64,000 nucleotides of DNA from assembly GCF_000226565.1 (NCBI RefSeq), contig NC_016041.1:2604001-2668000 (forward strand). Reading direction: 5' to 3'. Positions within the stretch are counted from its first letter, which is position 1, and each line of letters begins with the position of its first letter. Source of the stretch: Glaciecola nitratireducens FR1064 (GTDB lineage Bacteria > Pseudomonadota > Gammaproteobacteria > Enterobacterales > Alteromonadaceae). The translations under genes and the position numbers were made by a program. Shown in pieces: positions 53,543-63,320 of this stretch. A model generated the notes under the pieces. The model worked only from the letters and a program-made list of their open reading frames with translations, was not told the DNA's origin and did not search any database.

Positions 53543-54304
53543 TTAAAGCTCTCCTAAAAGTTTCAAATCTTGTGGTTTTAGAAGCACTATTTTTCCATAA
53601 CGAATATCTATAAGCTGCTCGTTCTTCAGCTCCTGCAACAACTTATTGATCGTTTGCCGCGATGAGTTCAGCATGCTCGCAAGTGATTCTTGAGAAATAG
53701 TAATTTCCTCGTCTTCAAGCACTAAATTTGATTCAGTTGATGCATTTAATAATGCATTTCGTTGATTGATTGACGAGTTCGCAGATTGACTATTCACTAT
53801 GCCACCCCAACCTTTTGATAAAGTGAGTAAGCGTTTTGCTAATCTTTGTTTTAGCCCCAAACCAGTAGTTTCGTCTAAAAGCGAAAAAAGAGTGCGGATA
53901 CGCTGGCATAGTTGTCTAATGAAGTGAGGATACAGCTCTGGGTGTTCAACCAACAATTGCTGAAAAGCTCCAGCTGGTAACATCAGCAAGCTAGAGTCTG
54001 TTTCTGCAAAAGAATCATGCGTTCTCGGCAAGCCATCAAATAAGGAAATTTCGCCAAACCAGGTGCCAGGTGAAAGCCATGTAAGTACCAGTTCCTTGCC
54101 GTTTTGATTCACATTACTTACTTTTATTTTACCTGTTAATACACAGAACAATCCTTGCGCAGGTGCATTCTTAGCCAATAACTGTTCACCTCGTTTCAAG
54201 TTTTTAACTTTGCAGAGCAATACAAGCTTTTCTATATCAACCGGCGGTAAAGCAGCAAACCAAGGGTTGTTGGCCAGTTGTTCATAGTGAGTTTTGGGTG
54301 ACAT
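53543..54304 (-). CDS. Crp/Fnr family transcriptional regulator
   Basis: The product, about 253 residues, has an N-terminal cyclic-nucleotide-binding-like domain (PAQGLFCVLTGKIKVS, LSPGTWFGEISLFDG) and a C-terminal winged helix (ISQESLASMLNSSRQTINKL). An unusual Asn/Ser-rich linker of about 30 residues (SQSANSSINQRNALLNAS) separates it from the helix-turn-helix. No Fnr-type cysteine cluster is visible. The ATG at 54304 has GGAG seven bases upstream; the longer TTG frame is less likely. It converges with the porin fragment and is divergent from the aldolase gene, which it may regulate. Confidence 0.88.
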   Translation of the reverse strand: MSPKTHYEQLANNPWFAALPPVDIEKLVLLCKVKNLKRGEQLLAKNAPAQGLFCVLTGKIKVSNVNQNGKELVLTWLSPGTWFGEISLFDGLPRTHDSFAETDSSLLMLPAGAFQQLLVEHPELYPHFIRQLCQRIRTLFSLLDETTGLGLKQRLAKRLLTLSKGWGGIVNSQSANSSINQRNALLNASTESNLVLEDEEITISQESLASMLNSSRQTINKLLQELKNEQLIDIRYGKIVLLKPQDLKLLGEL

Positions 54305-54400
54305 GATTGACTCCAATTGTCAAATAGACGACAGTTCAATTCGATAGCATAAGTTAACCTAGTGTTAATAAAAAAGACATTAAAATAAAAGGTAATCAGC

Positions 54401-55153
54401 ATGAGTTCAGTAAAAGAAAATGTCAGTGCGGAAGAATGGCAAGCTCGCGTCGACTTAGCTGCAGCATATAGAATTGTCGCATATTACGGCTGGGATGATT
54501 TAGTGTTCACGCATATTTCAGCGCGCGTTCCAGGCCCCGAGCATCACTTTTTAATTAACCCATACGGCATGATGTTTGACGAAGTCACCGCTTCGAGTTT
54601 GGTAAAAGTGGATATCCATGGTGAAAAAGTCATGCAGTCTGATTATGAAGTAAATCCTGCTGGCTTTATTATTCATAGTGCCGTGCACGAGTCGCGTGAT
54701 GATGCACATTGCGTGATGCACCTGCATACGATTGAAGGAATTGCAGTTTCTACGCTCAAGGACGGACTGCAGCCATTTAGTCAGCAGTCACTCTTCCCTT
54801 TATCTTCATTGTCGTACCACGACTACGAGGGCGTTGCACTAAATCCTGATGAGAAGGCAAGGCTGGTTGCCGACTTGGGTGACACAACGTCTATGATCTT
54901 GCGTAATCATGGCTTATTGACCTGCGGCGCATCGGTTGCAGAAGCCTTCACAGCGATGTTTTTATTACAACGTGCTTGCGAAATTCAATTAAAAGCACAA
55001 GCAACTGGCCTGCCTATGACGTTAATACCTGCTGAGATCTTAGCGGGAATAAAGGTTCAAGCGAAACAAGTAACTCGCTCAGCTGGCGGTTCGTTAGCTT
55101 GGCCGGGTATTTTGCGTAAACTAGACCGTGTTAATCCTGGTTACGCTGATTAG
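54401..55153 (+). CDS. class II aldolase/adducin family protein
   Basis: The 250-residue protein matches the class II aldolase/adducin fold with a zinc site: HLHT in VMHLHTIEG, and NHGLLTCG near residue 168. Members cleave or isomerise sugar phosphates such as fuculose 1-phosphate or ribulose 5-phosphate, although several lack aldolase activity. The start ATG follows AAGGTAATCAGC. It is divergent from the Crp-type regulator across 96 bp and converges on flgL. The substrate is unknown. Confidence 0.85.
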   Translation: MSSVKENVSAEEWQARVDLAAAYRIVAYYGWDDLVFTHISARVPGPEHHFLINPYGMMFDEVTASSLVKVDIHGEKVMQSDYEVNPAGFIIHSAVHESRDDAHCVMHLHTIEGIAVSTLKDGLQPFSQQSLFPLSSLSYHDYEGVALNPDEKARLVADLGDTTSMILRNHGLLTCGASVAEAFTAMFLLQRACEIQLKAQATGLPMTLIPAEILAGIKVQAKQVTRSAGGSLAWPGILRKLDRVNPGYAD

Positions 55154-55193
55154 TGAGCTTAAGGCGAAGCTGTTATTGAAGTTCTCATTGAAG

Positions 55194-55226
55194 ATGTTCG
55201 CCAAGTTAACCTTACTTGGCGAACAT
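55194..55226. terminator. hairpin between convergent aldolase and flgL genes
   Basis: A perfect 13 bp stem (ATGTTCGCCAAGT / ACTTGGCGAACAT) with a seven-base loop lies in the 90 bp between the two stop codons. No T run follows on either strand, so it is a weak or protein-dependent bidirectional terminator. Confidence 0.55.
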
Positions 55227-55243
55227 TGAAAACTGCTTTACCG

Positions 55244-56473
55244 CTAACCGATGTAATCAAATAGTGACAAGTTTGCCACTCTAGGAAAAGATTGGAATGC
55301 TGCCTGAAGCGCAGTTTCTTGCTTGGCAAATTCCGTTGAGGCCTTTGCATAATCGACGTCTTGGATACTAGAACGTGCAGATTGCAAAGACAGGTCACTG
55401 TCTAAATTTGATTCTTTGACCGACTCAGCGATATTTAAGCGCGCTCCAATGGAAGAGCTCTCAAGCGACATTTTTTCTAAACCATTGTCTAAACCTACTA
55501 AGGTATTGTCGATTGCATTGACGAAAGCTGTTTCGGAAATGCTGTCTGAGGTTAATGCAATAAACATATCGTTTAGCGTTTCTGCCAAATTCTTCTTTTC
55601 TGGTCTTTTTAAATCAATTTCAAGTGAATCGCCGACGGCACCTGTGAAATTAAACTCCATACCAGCAAAACGTAGAGGTTTTCCTGATTCAAAGTCTTGT
55701 GTAGAAACAATACTACCTGTACCAATATTGGTGATTGATACTTGGTCCCCTGCTAAAATATCAAAACGATATTGGTTATTTGCCGCATTCACAGGATCGA
55801 AATTTTGCTTATGAAAGTTGTCAAAGCTACCCTGCTCGTCTATGCGCGCAGTGTTAAGCGACAAGCCCGCACTTTGTCCACTTATCTCAAAGTTTAGGCG
55901 CGCGAACACTTCCTGAAAAATAGATTTACCCGAGGAAGTGCTTTGGATCTTCACGCTGTCTGAAATTTGTATTTGATTCTCGCCATCGTCACCTAAAAAA
56001 GACACTTTATTACCACTCGCGCTCGGATTAAATTCAAACGCTTGAGAGGATGACTGATAACCAGCAAAAATGTATTCACCGCTAGCATTGCGGGTATTCA
56101 TCAAATCTAATACTTGATTACGAATTTGTTCTATTTCGGCACCGATCGCTTTTCTATCTTCCTTTCCTAAAATACCGTTACCAGACTGCACAGTTAGTAC
56201 TCGCGCTCTATTTACCACATCGTTAATGCTGCGAAGCGCTGTTTCTTGCTGTTCCAGCGCATTAGTTGCTAAGTCATTATTGCGTTGATATTGCGTGATT
56301 TTGTCTAGCTCTTCTGTCAGGCGAATTACTTGGGCTGCACCGACAGGATCATCACTCGGACGCAGGAGCTTTTTACCGCTTGCCAGCTGCTGCTGAATAT
56401 CGACCAAATTGCCTTGGTTGGTATCAATATTTCTTAAGTTTTGACTATAAATTAAATTTGTCGTTATACGCAT
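55244..56473 (-). CDS. flgL: hook-filament junction protein FlgL
   Basis: FlgL (HAP3) connects the hook to the filament. The 409 residues have flagellin-like ends (ITTNLIYSQNLRNIDTNQGN; ARSSIQDVDYAKASTEFAK) and a variable middle. It lies 6 bp after flgK and is last in the flgFGHIJKL series. Length and motifs are normal. Confidence 0.95.
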   Translation of the reverse strand: MRITTNLIYSQNLRNIDTNQGNLVDIQQQLASGKKLLRPSDDPVGAAQVIRLTEELDKITQYQRNNDLATNALEQQETALRSINDVVNRARVLTVQSGNGILGKEDRKAIGAEIEQIRNQVLDLMNTRNASGEYIFAGYQSSSQAFEFNPSASGNKVSFLGDDGENQIQISDSVKIQSTSSGKSIFQEVFARLNFEISGQSAGLSLNTARIDEQGSFDNFHKQNFDPVNAANNQYRFDILAGDQVSITNIGTGSIVSTQDFESGKPLRFAGMEFNFTGAVGDSLEIDLKRPEKKNLAETLNDMFIALTSDSISETAFVNAIDNTLVGLDNGLEKMSLESSSIGARLNIAESVKESNLDSDLSLQSARSSIQDVDYAKASTEFAKQETALQAAFQSFPRVANLSLFDYIG

Positions 56474-56479
56474 AATTAG

Positions 56480-58630
56480 TTACCTTGATGCTGCTAATAT
56501 CGTGTCAAACAAGGTTTGAGCTGTTGTCAAAATTCTGGCTGCTGCCGCATATGATTGTTGAAACTGTATCAGGTTTGCAGCTTCCTCATCTAAACTCACG
56601 CCAGAAGTAGATTCAAACCAATCTGAAGATTGCGTTTGCAATACTTTTGACGCAGCTAATTCAATTTGTCCATTTGCGGTTAACGCACCAATACTGCCGA
56701 CAATATTTGCGTAGGCTTCGTTAAAAGTGGCTTTGTTACCATTGCTTCCAATACTTTGTCGAACAGTGTCCTCTTGCTGCAGGCTGGCAAGTTCAACGGC
56801 ATTTCGGTTATCCGCAATACCATTGGTATTAAAACTAATATCAAAGGAATCACCGGCTTTCGGGATACCTTCCAAACTGAAATCGTATCCTGGATAGTCA
56901 TCCAGAGCGGCAAAAGCTGCCGGCCAAGGAGGTGCAGTACCATTATCTTTTGCTTGCTGTAGTAAATTTTTTAAATCAGTAACACCGGTAACCGTCGTAA
57001 TAATATTAGGTGGAGACGCGTTATCGAGTACTTGAAATTCCGAGGCACTGGTAAATAAAACAGAGGCTGGAGCACCCACGCTTGTGGGTAAATTTGATGC
57101 ACTTTGAATATCACCCAGGCCATTGAAACCTGAAGCTTTGGAGTTGACCAAGGTATTATCAACGTTGGTATTACTGACCGTTACAGAACGAATAGTCGCG
57201 TCACCTAAGTTGGCCGCGTTAGTATCCACTCTCAAGGGTTTAGCAAAAGCTAAATCTTCACCCCGAGTAGTAGCAAGTTCTAGCTTGTTTGCTGCTGTTC
57301 TTAAGGGTTGAAACAGAAACTGATCGCCAACGGAATAAGATGCACCGCTAGATAACTCAATTTCAATACCGCCAATCAATTTATTGTAGGTTCCAGCTTC
57401 AGCTGTGACCGTTAAAGTTTGCGTTATTGGATTACCTGATTCATCAAGCTGCGCAGTGCCGTCAGTGTTCAACGATGACACTTGCAAATCGAATGTCGGG
57501 GGCGATCCCGCAGGGCTGCTTAACACCTCAATTCGATAATCAGTATTGGTAACATCGCCACCTGCACCAGGTGTAAAGCGACCTTTAACCCCTAAACTTA
57601 AATCAGCGTTATCAGGATAATTGATCCCACGAAACTCAGGAATTGTAAAAATATCGCCACCTAACTGTTGATCAAGGTCCATACCTTGGCGGTTTTGCGT
57701 GTTAAAGGAATCTGCAAGTGCCACGGTCAATTTACCTAAGTCTCGCTGTGATGGCTCTAACACTTCTTCTCGATATCTAAACAACCCTGCAAGAGAACCA
57801 CCCATCTTCTGTTCTTGCACATTGAGAGTGGTATTCGCTTTAGGCGGCGCATAGTTAGTCGATAGTCTCAGTTGAGCGCTGGTTAAATCTGGTTCACCAT
57901 CAATTGCAAGCACGTTAAACGTACCATCGGCCAGCACAAGAGACTCACCTGAAGTGAGATTAACCACAATGCCTAAATCACTGTTTGGACTTGGGCGAGT
58001 TTCAACTGACATGTACTCGGCTAACTTACGAATAGCTAAATCTCGCTCGTTCATGAGCGCTGACGGTGTGTCAACATTACTGCTGTTACCAACAATTTGA
58101 ATCGCTTTGTTTAAGTCACCAATTTGTTTAATTAAGGCATTAGCCGTTCTTACGCTATCATCAATTTGTTGCTCAACTTCTCGTTCTTTCACCGAAATAA
58201 AGTCACCCAAGGTATTCACACGATTAACTAAACCTTGCGCTTGACCCAGAACAGAATCGCGCGAAGTAATGTTAGTTGGATCATCAGCGGCGGTTTGAAT
58301 TGATGCAAAAAATCGAGTAATTGCGCCAGATATTGAATTAGCCTCACTTGCTAACACGTTATCAAGACTTTGAGCACCGTCTAAGAAAGCCTGTGCCTCG
58401 CCCATATTGGTCGTATCGCGGCGCAGTTGATTCATAGCAAATTGGCTCAATACCCGGTCGGTATATCCGCGGTCAACGCCACCGTTCAACTGTGATTTAA
58501 ACTCGGTTCGCTCGCGCACATACCCTTCGGTATTGATATTGGCAATGTTATTACTGGTTGTGTTGAGCAAGCGACTGCTAGCGTTAACCCCAGTTTTCGC
58601 AATTGAAAATAGATCTGCTGTTTTGATCAT
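56480..58630 (-). CDS. flgK: hook-filament junction protein FlgK
   Basis: FlgK (HAP1) is the first hook-filament adaptor. The 716 residues are longer than enteric FlgK (about 550), the extra length being in the central domains. The N-terminus LFSIAKTGVNASSRLLNTTS and C-terminus EEAANLIQFQQSYAAAARIL are conserved. It overlaps flgJ by 4 bp and precedes flgL by 6 bp. Confidence 0.95.
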   Translation of the reverse strand: MIKTADLFSIAKTGVNASSRLLNTTSNNIANINTEGYVRERTEFKSQLNGGVDRGYTDRVLSQFAMNQLRRDTTNMGEAQAFLDGAQSLDNVLASEANSISGAITRFFASIQTAADDPTNITSRDSVLGQAQGLVNRVNTLGDFISVKEREVEQQIDDSVRTANALIKQIGDLNKAIQIVGNSSNVDTPSALMNERDLAIRKLAEYMSVETRPSPNSDLGIVVNLTSGESLVLADGTFNVLAIDGEPDLTSAQLRLSTNYAPPKANTTLNVQEQKMGGSLAGLFRYREEVLEPSQRDLGKLTVALADSFNTQNRQGMDLDQQLGGDIFTIPEFRGINYPDNADLSLGVKGRFTPGAGGDVTNTDYRIEVLSSPAGSPPTFDLQVSSLNTDGTAQLDESGNPITQTLTVTAEAGTYNKLIGGIEIELSSGASYSVGDQFLFQPLRTAANKLELATTRGEDLAFAKPLRVDTNAANLGDATIRSVTVSNTNVDNTLVNSKASGFNGLGDIQSASNLPTSVGAPASVLFTSASEFQVLDNASPPNIITTVTGVTDLKNLLQQAKDNGTAPPWPAAFAALDDYPGYDFSLEGIPKAGDSFDISFNTNGIADNRNAVELASLQQEDTVRQSIGSNGNKATFNEAYANIVGSIGALTANGQIELAASKVLQTQSSDWFESTSGVSLDEEAANLIQFQQSYAAAARILTTAQTLFDTILAASR

Positions 58631-59583
58631 GGTATTAACTCACCCAAAATATTGCCATTAAAAACAGACATGACCTTTTCGGCATACTTTGGATCCGTTG
58701 CATAACCGGCCTCCTGCAGTGCGTTAAAATAGTCTGCTGGTGATTCGGATTTTTGAATCGCTTGTTCGTATCGAGGATTTGTTTTAATGAAGTCGACGTA
58801 GTCCTCCATAGAATGCGTGAATGAGCCATAGCTTCTGAAGGAAGCCTGCTGTTTTTCGGGTACGTTATTGACGAACTCTAAGGTATCGATCGTCGCCTTT
58901 TCGCCATCCCAGCGTTTATCTGCCTTGATACCAAACAAATTATGACTATTTTCACCATCTTTTTTGTGAATTAGGCTTTTACCCCAACCAGTCTCGACGG
59001 CAGCTTGCGCAATCATCGCCTTTGGATCCATATTCAGCTCTTTTGCAGCTTCAACGGCATGAGGATATAGGGCTTTTACAAATTCTTGAGGACTTGCGAA
59101 GCCAGCTTCTTTAAAAGCACTTCCTTTCGCAACATTTTCGTTATTTGTTCCCATCACTCTATCTTGAGCGTTTTGAATAGCGGCAACATTATGCCTATTT
59201 AATACCGATAAATTTCCGTCCGAACGCACGGCACTTGCCGGTATAACACCATTGCCCGGACTCATTTGCTGCATGATCACTTCGGCAAGCCCGATGCTGC
59301 CGTTGGCGCTTAAATCCGTTGCTAACTGCTTATCGTGCATTTCACGATAAAATTTAACTTGTTCAGTACTAAAAGGGCTGTCTTTATCTGCAAGGGCGTC
59401 TTGTGCCTTTCGCATCGATTTGAGCATCATCTGCACAAATATGGCTTCGAATTGTTTGGCTGCCTCTTCCAAAGCGCCTTCATCTCCAGACTGCGCAGCT
59501 TCACGCAATTTGTTAACACTACCCATGTCATGATAGTTGCGCGACATTTCTAATTGAGACTTGGTTGCAGAAGTTAAGTCCAT
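58627..59583 (-). CDS. flgJ: rod-associated peptidoglycan hydrolase FlgJ
   Basis: FlgJ caps the rod and opens peptidoglycan for it. The 318 residues keep both parts: an N-terminal rod-cap domain (FEAIFVQMMLKSMRKAQDAL) and a C-terminal glucosaminidase domain (about 165-318) with QAAVETGWGKSLI containing the catalytic Glu. It overlaps flgK by 4 bp and flgI by one base. Dual-domain FlgJ is standard in gammaproteobacteria. Confidence 0.95.
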   Translation of the reverse strand: MDLTSATKSQLEMSRNYHDMGSVNKLREAAQSGDEGALEEAAKQFEAIFVQMMLKSMRKAQDALADKDSPFSTEQVKFYREMHDKQLATDLSANGSIGLAEVIMQQMSPGNGVIPASAVRSDGNLSVLNRHNVAAIQNAQDRVMGTNNENVAKGSAFKEAGFASPQEFVKALYPHAVEAAKELNMDPKAMIAQAAVETGWGKSLIHKKDGENSHNLFGIKADKRWDGEKATIDTLEFVNNVPEKQQASFRSYGSFTHSMEDYVDFIKTNPRYEQAIQKSESPADYFNALQEAGYATDPKYAEKVMSVFNGNILGELIP

Positions 59584-60722
59584 TAGATGATCACCAATTC
59601 ACCCTGCAGCGCACCGGCTTGACGGAGTGCTTCAAGGATTGCCATTAAGTCACCTGGTGCTGCCCCTATTTCGTTTACTGCGCGCACTAGCTCTTCCAAA
59701 CTGACGCCTGGGTTAAACAAGAACATGCGACTGTCATCAAGCTCCACATCAATGATAGATTGCGGCGTAATAACCGTATTACCATTAGCAAGTGCATTCG
59801 GTTGATCTACCTGCAGGTTTTCAGAAATAGTCACGGTAAGGCCACCATGCGTTATGGCCGCAGGTAAGAGTCTTACATCTTGACCGATAACAATCGTGCC
59901 AGTTCGGCTGTTTATCACAACTCTCGCTGGCGCGCTTGCCGGTTGAAATTCAAAGTTTTCAATCGTGGCCAAAAATCCAACACGTTGACCGCGATCCCGC
60001 GGTGCCGTAACCTTCACAGAAGCGGCATCCATTGGCACAGCAACAGCGGTCCCATTAGAAGCATCAGCACCTAAGCGGCTATTAATGACGTCGGCCAAAG
60101 CTTGTGCTGTGCTGAAGTCAGGCGTGTTTAAATTAAGCGTAAGGTAATCATTTTGCATTAAGCCAGAAGGCACAGCTCTTTCAACAACAGCGCCATTCGC
60201 AATGCGCCCAACAGTAGGAGTATTAGATACTATTCTTGAACCATCATTGCCCTGCGCACCAAAGCCACTGACAACTAAACTGCCCTGAGCTACAGCGTAA
60301 ATTTCGCCATCTAGGCCACGTAAAAAGGTACGCAATAGCGTGCCGCCATTCAAACTTGAGGCTTCACCTACTGAAGAGACAGTCACGTCAATAGTTTGAC
60401 CCGGCTTTGAAAATGCTGGCAGCGTGGCATGTATTGCAACTGCCGCCACGTTTTTAATCTTAGGCTTCACGTTAGCATCCAGTGAAATACCAAAGTTGGA
60501 TAACATGGTTCTAAAACTTTGTTCGGTGAACGGACTTGTTTCGCCGGTGCCAGGGAGACCAACAACCAAGCCATAGCCAACAAGCTGGTTGGCACGAACG
60601 CCCTGAATGGTTGCTAAATCCTTAATGCGCTGAGCCTGCAGTTGAAACGGTGTCAGCAGCAAACTGAAAATAACCGTAGCAGACGTTATCGTTGTGGTAA
60701 AAATAGAACGTAATTTCATCAT
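59583..60722 (-). CDS. flgI: flagellar P-ring protein FlgI
   Basis: FlgI makes the periplasmic P ring around the rod. The 379-residue precursor has a signal peptide (about 1-31, ending LQAQ) and conserved segments [20 protein letters not shown] and the C-terminal [21 protein letters not shown]. It is 6 bp after flgH. Signal and length fit a mature P-ring subunit. Confidence 0.96.
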   Translation of the reverse strand: MMKLRSIFTTTITSATVIFSLLLTPFQLQAQRIKDLATIQGVRANQLVGYGLVVGLPGTGETSPFTEQSFRTMLSNFGISLDANVKPKIKNVAAVAIHATLPAFSKPGQTIDVTVSSVGEASSLNGGTLLRTFLRGLDGEIYAVAQGSLVVSGFGAQGNDGSRIVSNTPTVGRIANGAVVERAVPSGLMQNDYLTLNLNTPDFSTAQALADVINSRLGADASNGTAVAVPMDAASVKVTAPRDRGQRVGFLATIENFEFQPASAPARVVINSRTGTIVIGQDVRLLPAAITHGGLTVTISENLQVDQPNALANGNTVITPQSIIDVELDDSRMFLFNPGVSLEELVRAVNEIGAAPGDLMAILEALRQAGALQGELVII

Positions 60723-60728
60723 ATAATC

Positions 60729-61421
60729 CTAGAGTGGCCACCACGTTGAAGAGAAGAACTTACTTAACCAGCCTTTTTCTTGAGACTGAGAGAATGAGCC
60801 TTTACCGCTATATTGAATGCGAGCGTTTGCTATTTTGGTAGATTGAATCTGATTAGCAGGCGAAATATCAGCAGGGCGAATCACACCGGTTAAACGGATG
60901 TATTCGTCGCCGTTATTCAGGGTTAACCATTTCTCACCACGAATAATTAAATTTTGATTGGGCAACACTTCAACCACTGTCACCGAAATATTGCCTGACA
61001 GACTATTACTTTGGTTTGCCTGTGCATCTCCTGAGAAGTCATTACTAGCATCAACGCCAAGTTGAATACTTTCTTTACCGATATTAATGACGTTGCCGCC
61101 TAAACCAATAATCGGATTTACATCAACCGTCGATTCCTTACTCGTGCTCGTTCCTGCGGATTTCGATGCGTTGGTATTTTCACTTAATTGCACAGTAATA
61201 ATGTCACCAACACGGCGTGCTTTAACGTCTGAGTAAAGGCTATTTGCCATCGCTTTATTGAATAAACTGCCGTCTTCGACTATGTCATCTCTCGCCATGG
61301 TTGGAATTGCCGGAGCATAATAGGGATCATTGGCAGTCACCGGTTTAACCGCCGTTGACTCGCATCCCGTCAGGCCGCCGATAGCGATGATAAAGAATCC
61401 GATGGATGAAATTAGTCTCAT
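60729..61421 (-). CDS. flgH: flagellar L-ring lipoprotein FlgH
   Basis: FlgH builds the outer-membrane L ring. Translation from the ATG at 61421 (AGGA about eight bases before it) gives 230 residues with a lipoprotein signal MRLISSIGFFIIAIGGLTGC and lipobox Cys. The longer frame would prepend 16 residues and spoil the signal. The core has RRVGDIITVQLSENTNASKS and the C-terminal ARIQYSGKGSF. It starts 10 bp after flgG. Confidence 0.95.
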   Translation of the reverse strand: MRLISSIGFFIIAIGGLTGCESTAVKPVTANDPYYAPAIPTMARDDIVEDGSLFNKAMANSLYSDVKARRVGDIITVQLSENTNASKSAGTSTSKESTVDVNPIIGLGGNVINIGKESIQLGVDASNDFSGDAQANQSNSLSGNISVTVVEVLPNQNLIIRGEKWLTLNNGDEYIRLTGVIRPADISPANQIQSTKIANARIQYSGKGSFSQSQEKGWLSKFFSSTWWPL

Positions 61422-61431
61422 GAGTTTATTC

Positions 61432-62220
61432 CTAAAGTTGCTGTATAACTTGACCAAGCATTTGGTCAACTGACGAAATAACTTTCGAGTTCATTTCATA
61501 TAAACGCTGACTTTCTATTAGATTAACTAGCTCTTCGGTCACGTTAACATTCGATGTTTCAAGCGTACCTTGCGCCACTGTACCTAGCCCCTCTAAACCA
61601 GGTACACCTTGAATTGGCGCACCTGAAACGGCTGTTTCAACATATAAGTTTTGGCCTATTGGCTGCAAACCAACTGGGTTGATAAAGTCGGCAAGGTTTA
61701 ACTGACCTAAAACTTGTGGATTCGCTTGGCCACGCAACTGTGCCGACACTTCACCGTCCTGCGAAATGGTCACCTGCTGCGCATCTTGCGGCAGCGTAAT
61801 AACGGGCTGAAGCACAAAACCTGCACCTGGTGTAACAATATTACCCTGATCATTCAGAGTAAATTGACCGTTGCGTGTGTATGCTAAACTACCGTCAGGT
61901 TGTTGTATTTCGAAAAAGCCACGGCCCTGAATAGACATATCTAGAGCATTATCTGTGGTAAGCAAATTGCCCTGTGTATGAGCTTTTTGTGTCGCCACAA
62001 CCTTTGAACCCGCGCCGAGCATCAAACCAGAGGGAAGCTCTGTATCCGCAGACGAGCGACCGCCTGGTTGATTAATGTTTTGATAAAGTAAATCTTCAAA
62101 AACGGCACGGTCTTTTTTAAAGCCGATCGTACTGGCGTTCGCCAAGTTATTCGAAACCACAGATACATCAGTTTGTGCTGCATCTAATCCTGTTTTTGCT
62201 ATCCATAATGCTGGGTGCAT
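61432..62220 (-). CDS. flgG: distal rod protein FlgG
   Basis: FlgG forms the distal rod. The 262 residues carry the rod/hook N-terminal signature (ALWIAKTGLDAAQTDVSVVSNN) and the C-terminal SNVNVTEELVNLIESQR. Length is typical. It lies 41 bp after flgF. Confidence 0.96.
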   Translation of the reverse strand: MHPALWIAKTGLDAAQTDVSVVSNNLANASTIGFKKDRAVFEDLLYQNINQPGGRSSADTELPSGLMLGAGSKVVATQKAHTQGNLLTTDNALDMSIQGRGFFEIQQPDGSLAYTRNGQFTLNDQGNIVTPGAGFVLQPVITLPQDAQQVTISQDGEVSAQLRGQANPQVLGQLNLADFINPVGLQPIGQNLYVETAVSGAPIQGVPGLEGLGTVAQGTLETSNVNVTEELVNLIESQRLYEMNSKVISSVDQMLGQVIQQL

Positions 62221-62261
62221 AAGAACCTCCGCGAAATATCTTCCGCATAATGACTAATTTA

Positions 62262-63005
62262 TTAAAGTATTCTGAGCAGCGTATTAGAGCTGGTAACCAT
62301 TTGGTCCGCTTTCTTCATCAGCTTGACCTGCATTTCATAATGACGCTGTAAACTGATCATATTGACCATTTCTTCTACCGCGTTGACGTTGGATCCCTCA
62401 AGCATACCCGAAGCAACGCCCACTCTAATGTCTTGTGGCGCAACGCCGCCGTCTTTAAGATCGAACAAACCGTCAGTGCGTCGTTTCATCGTATCAATAG
62501 GTGGATTCACGAGCTTTAGTCGCCCCACTTCGTCAATTTGGTTTTCTGGCGCTCCCTGCAATCGAGCGGTAATACGACCGTCGTTACCTACCGTAATGTT
62601 ACTCACTGGGGTCGGCAAAAACAGCGGGCCGTTTTCACCCATGACTAAATTGCCTTTAGAGTCTTGCAGCGCGCCATCAACCGTCATGGTTAAGCTACCA
62701 CTGCGCGTATAAGCTTCTTCGCCCTGCGGGGTTTGCACTGAAAACCAGCCATCTCCCTGCACGGCAACATCGAGTGAACGACCTGTCGTAATTAATGGTC
62801 CGCTTTCGTAATTGTTTGTCGGACTTTCGGTCATGCTAAACACGCGAGTCGGCAAACCATCGCCGTATGCTGGCATAGCTCGCGCTTGTTCTAACTGCGC
62901 TTTAAAACCGTTGGTCTGCGCATTTGCCAAATTGTTGGCGCGCACAGCCGTAGCAAGAAGGTCTTGCTTGGCACCACTGGCAGCGATATAGAGCATTTTA
63001 TCCAT
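62262..63005 (-). CDS. flgF: proximal rod protein FlgF
   Basis: FlgF is a proximal rod subunit. The 247 residues have the N-terminal rod signature (LYIAASGAKQDLLATAVRAN) and C-terminal GSNVNAVEEMVNMISLQR. A sigma-54 promoter at 63054-63069 lies about 50 bp upstream, so flgFGHIJKL probably has its own start, separate from flgE. Repeats occupy the space further upstream. Confidence 0.95.
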   Translation of the reverse strand: MDKMLYIAASGAKQDLLATAVRANNLANAQTNGFKAQLEQARAMPAYGDGLPTRVFSMTESPTNNYESGPLITTGRSLDVAVQGDGWFSVQTPQGEEAYTRSGSLTMTVDGALQDSKGNLVMGENGPLFLPTPVSNITVGNDGRITARLQGAPENQIDEVGRLKLVNPPIDTMKRRTDGLFDLKDGGVAPQDIRVGVASGMLEGSNVNAVEEMVNMISLQRHYEMQVKLMKKADQMVTSSNTLLRIL

Positions 63006-63053
63006 TGTATTCGACTCTTTTTTGACGTAAATAGATCTGAATACTGTTCTGTC

Positions 63054-63069
63054 TGCAAGGACAATGCCA
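63054..63069 (-). promoter_or_regulatory. sigma-54 promoter of flgF
   Basis: The minus strand reads TGGCATTGTCCTTGCA, an excellent RpoN match with exact -24/-12 spacing, about 50 bp upstream of the flgF ATG. Confidence 0.85.
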
Positions 63070-63100
63070 AGGTGTGTTATTGATTGATTTGGCTTTCTTG

Positions 63101-63140
63101 AGGTTGATTTGGGCTCGGCTAGGTTGATTTGGGCTCCGCA
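63101..63140. repeat. 20 bp tandem repeat, two copies
   Basis: AGGTTGATTTGGGCTC followed by four variable bases occurs twice head to tail, directly beside the 29 bp inverted repeat. A similar partial sequence lies just before it. Confidence 0.75.
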
Positions 63141-63250
63141 AGCATAGTCCCCGTTTCCCCTCAGAAAGTCGCTGCAAGCCCATCCATGGGGCGCTTGGCA
63201 ATCGGCGTCCTGCCGATTGACACTTTCTGAGGGGAAACGGGGACTATGCT
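63141..63250. mobile_element. 29 bp perfect inverted repeat with short core, possible non-autonomous element
   Basis: AGCATAGTCCCCGTTTCCCC and nine further bases (63141-63169) are exactly complementary to 63222-63250. The 52 bp centre contains two smaller palindromes (CCCATCCATGGG and ATCGGCGTCCTGCCGAT). There is no transposase gene. It resembles a REP/MITE-like unit. Confidence 0.6.
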
Positions 63251-63320
63251 CGCTCCTTGGTACATCAACCTTTGTTGTCTCTTTTCAATCGCGTTTTAAA
63301 TTCATGGGCGGAGGGAAAAA

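Noticed and set aside
62998-63201. A small minus-strand protein overlapping the flgF start
   Set aside because: It runs through the 29 bp inverted repeat arm and the sigma-54 promoter and has no protein-like composition.
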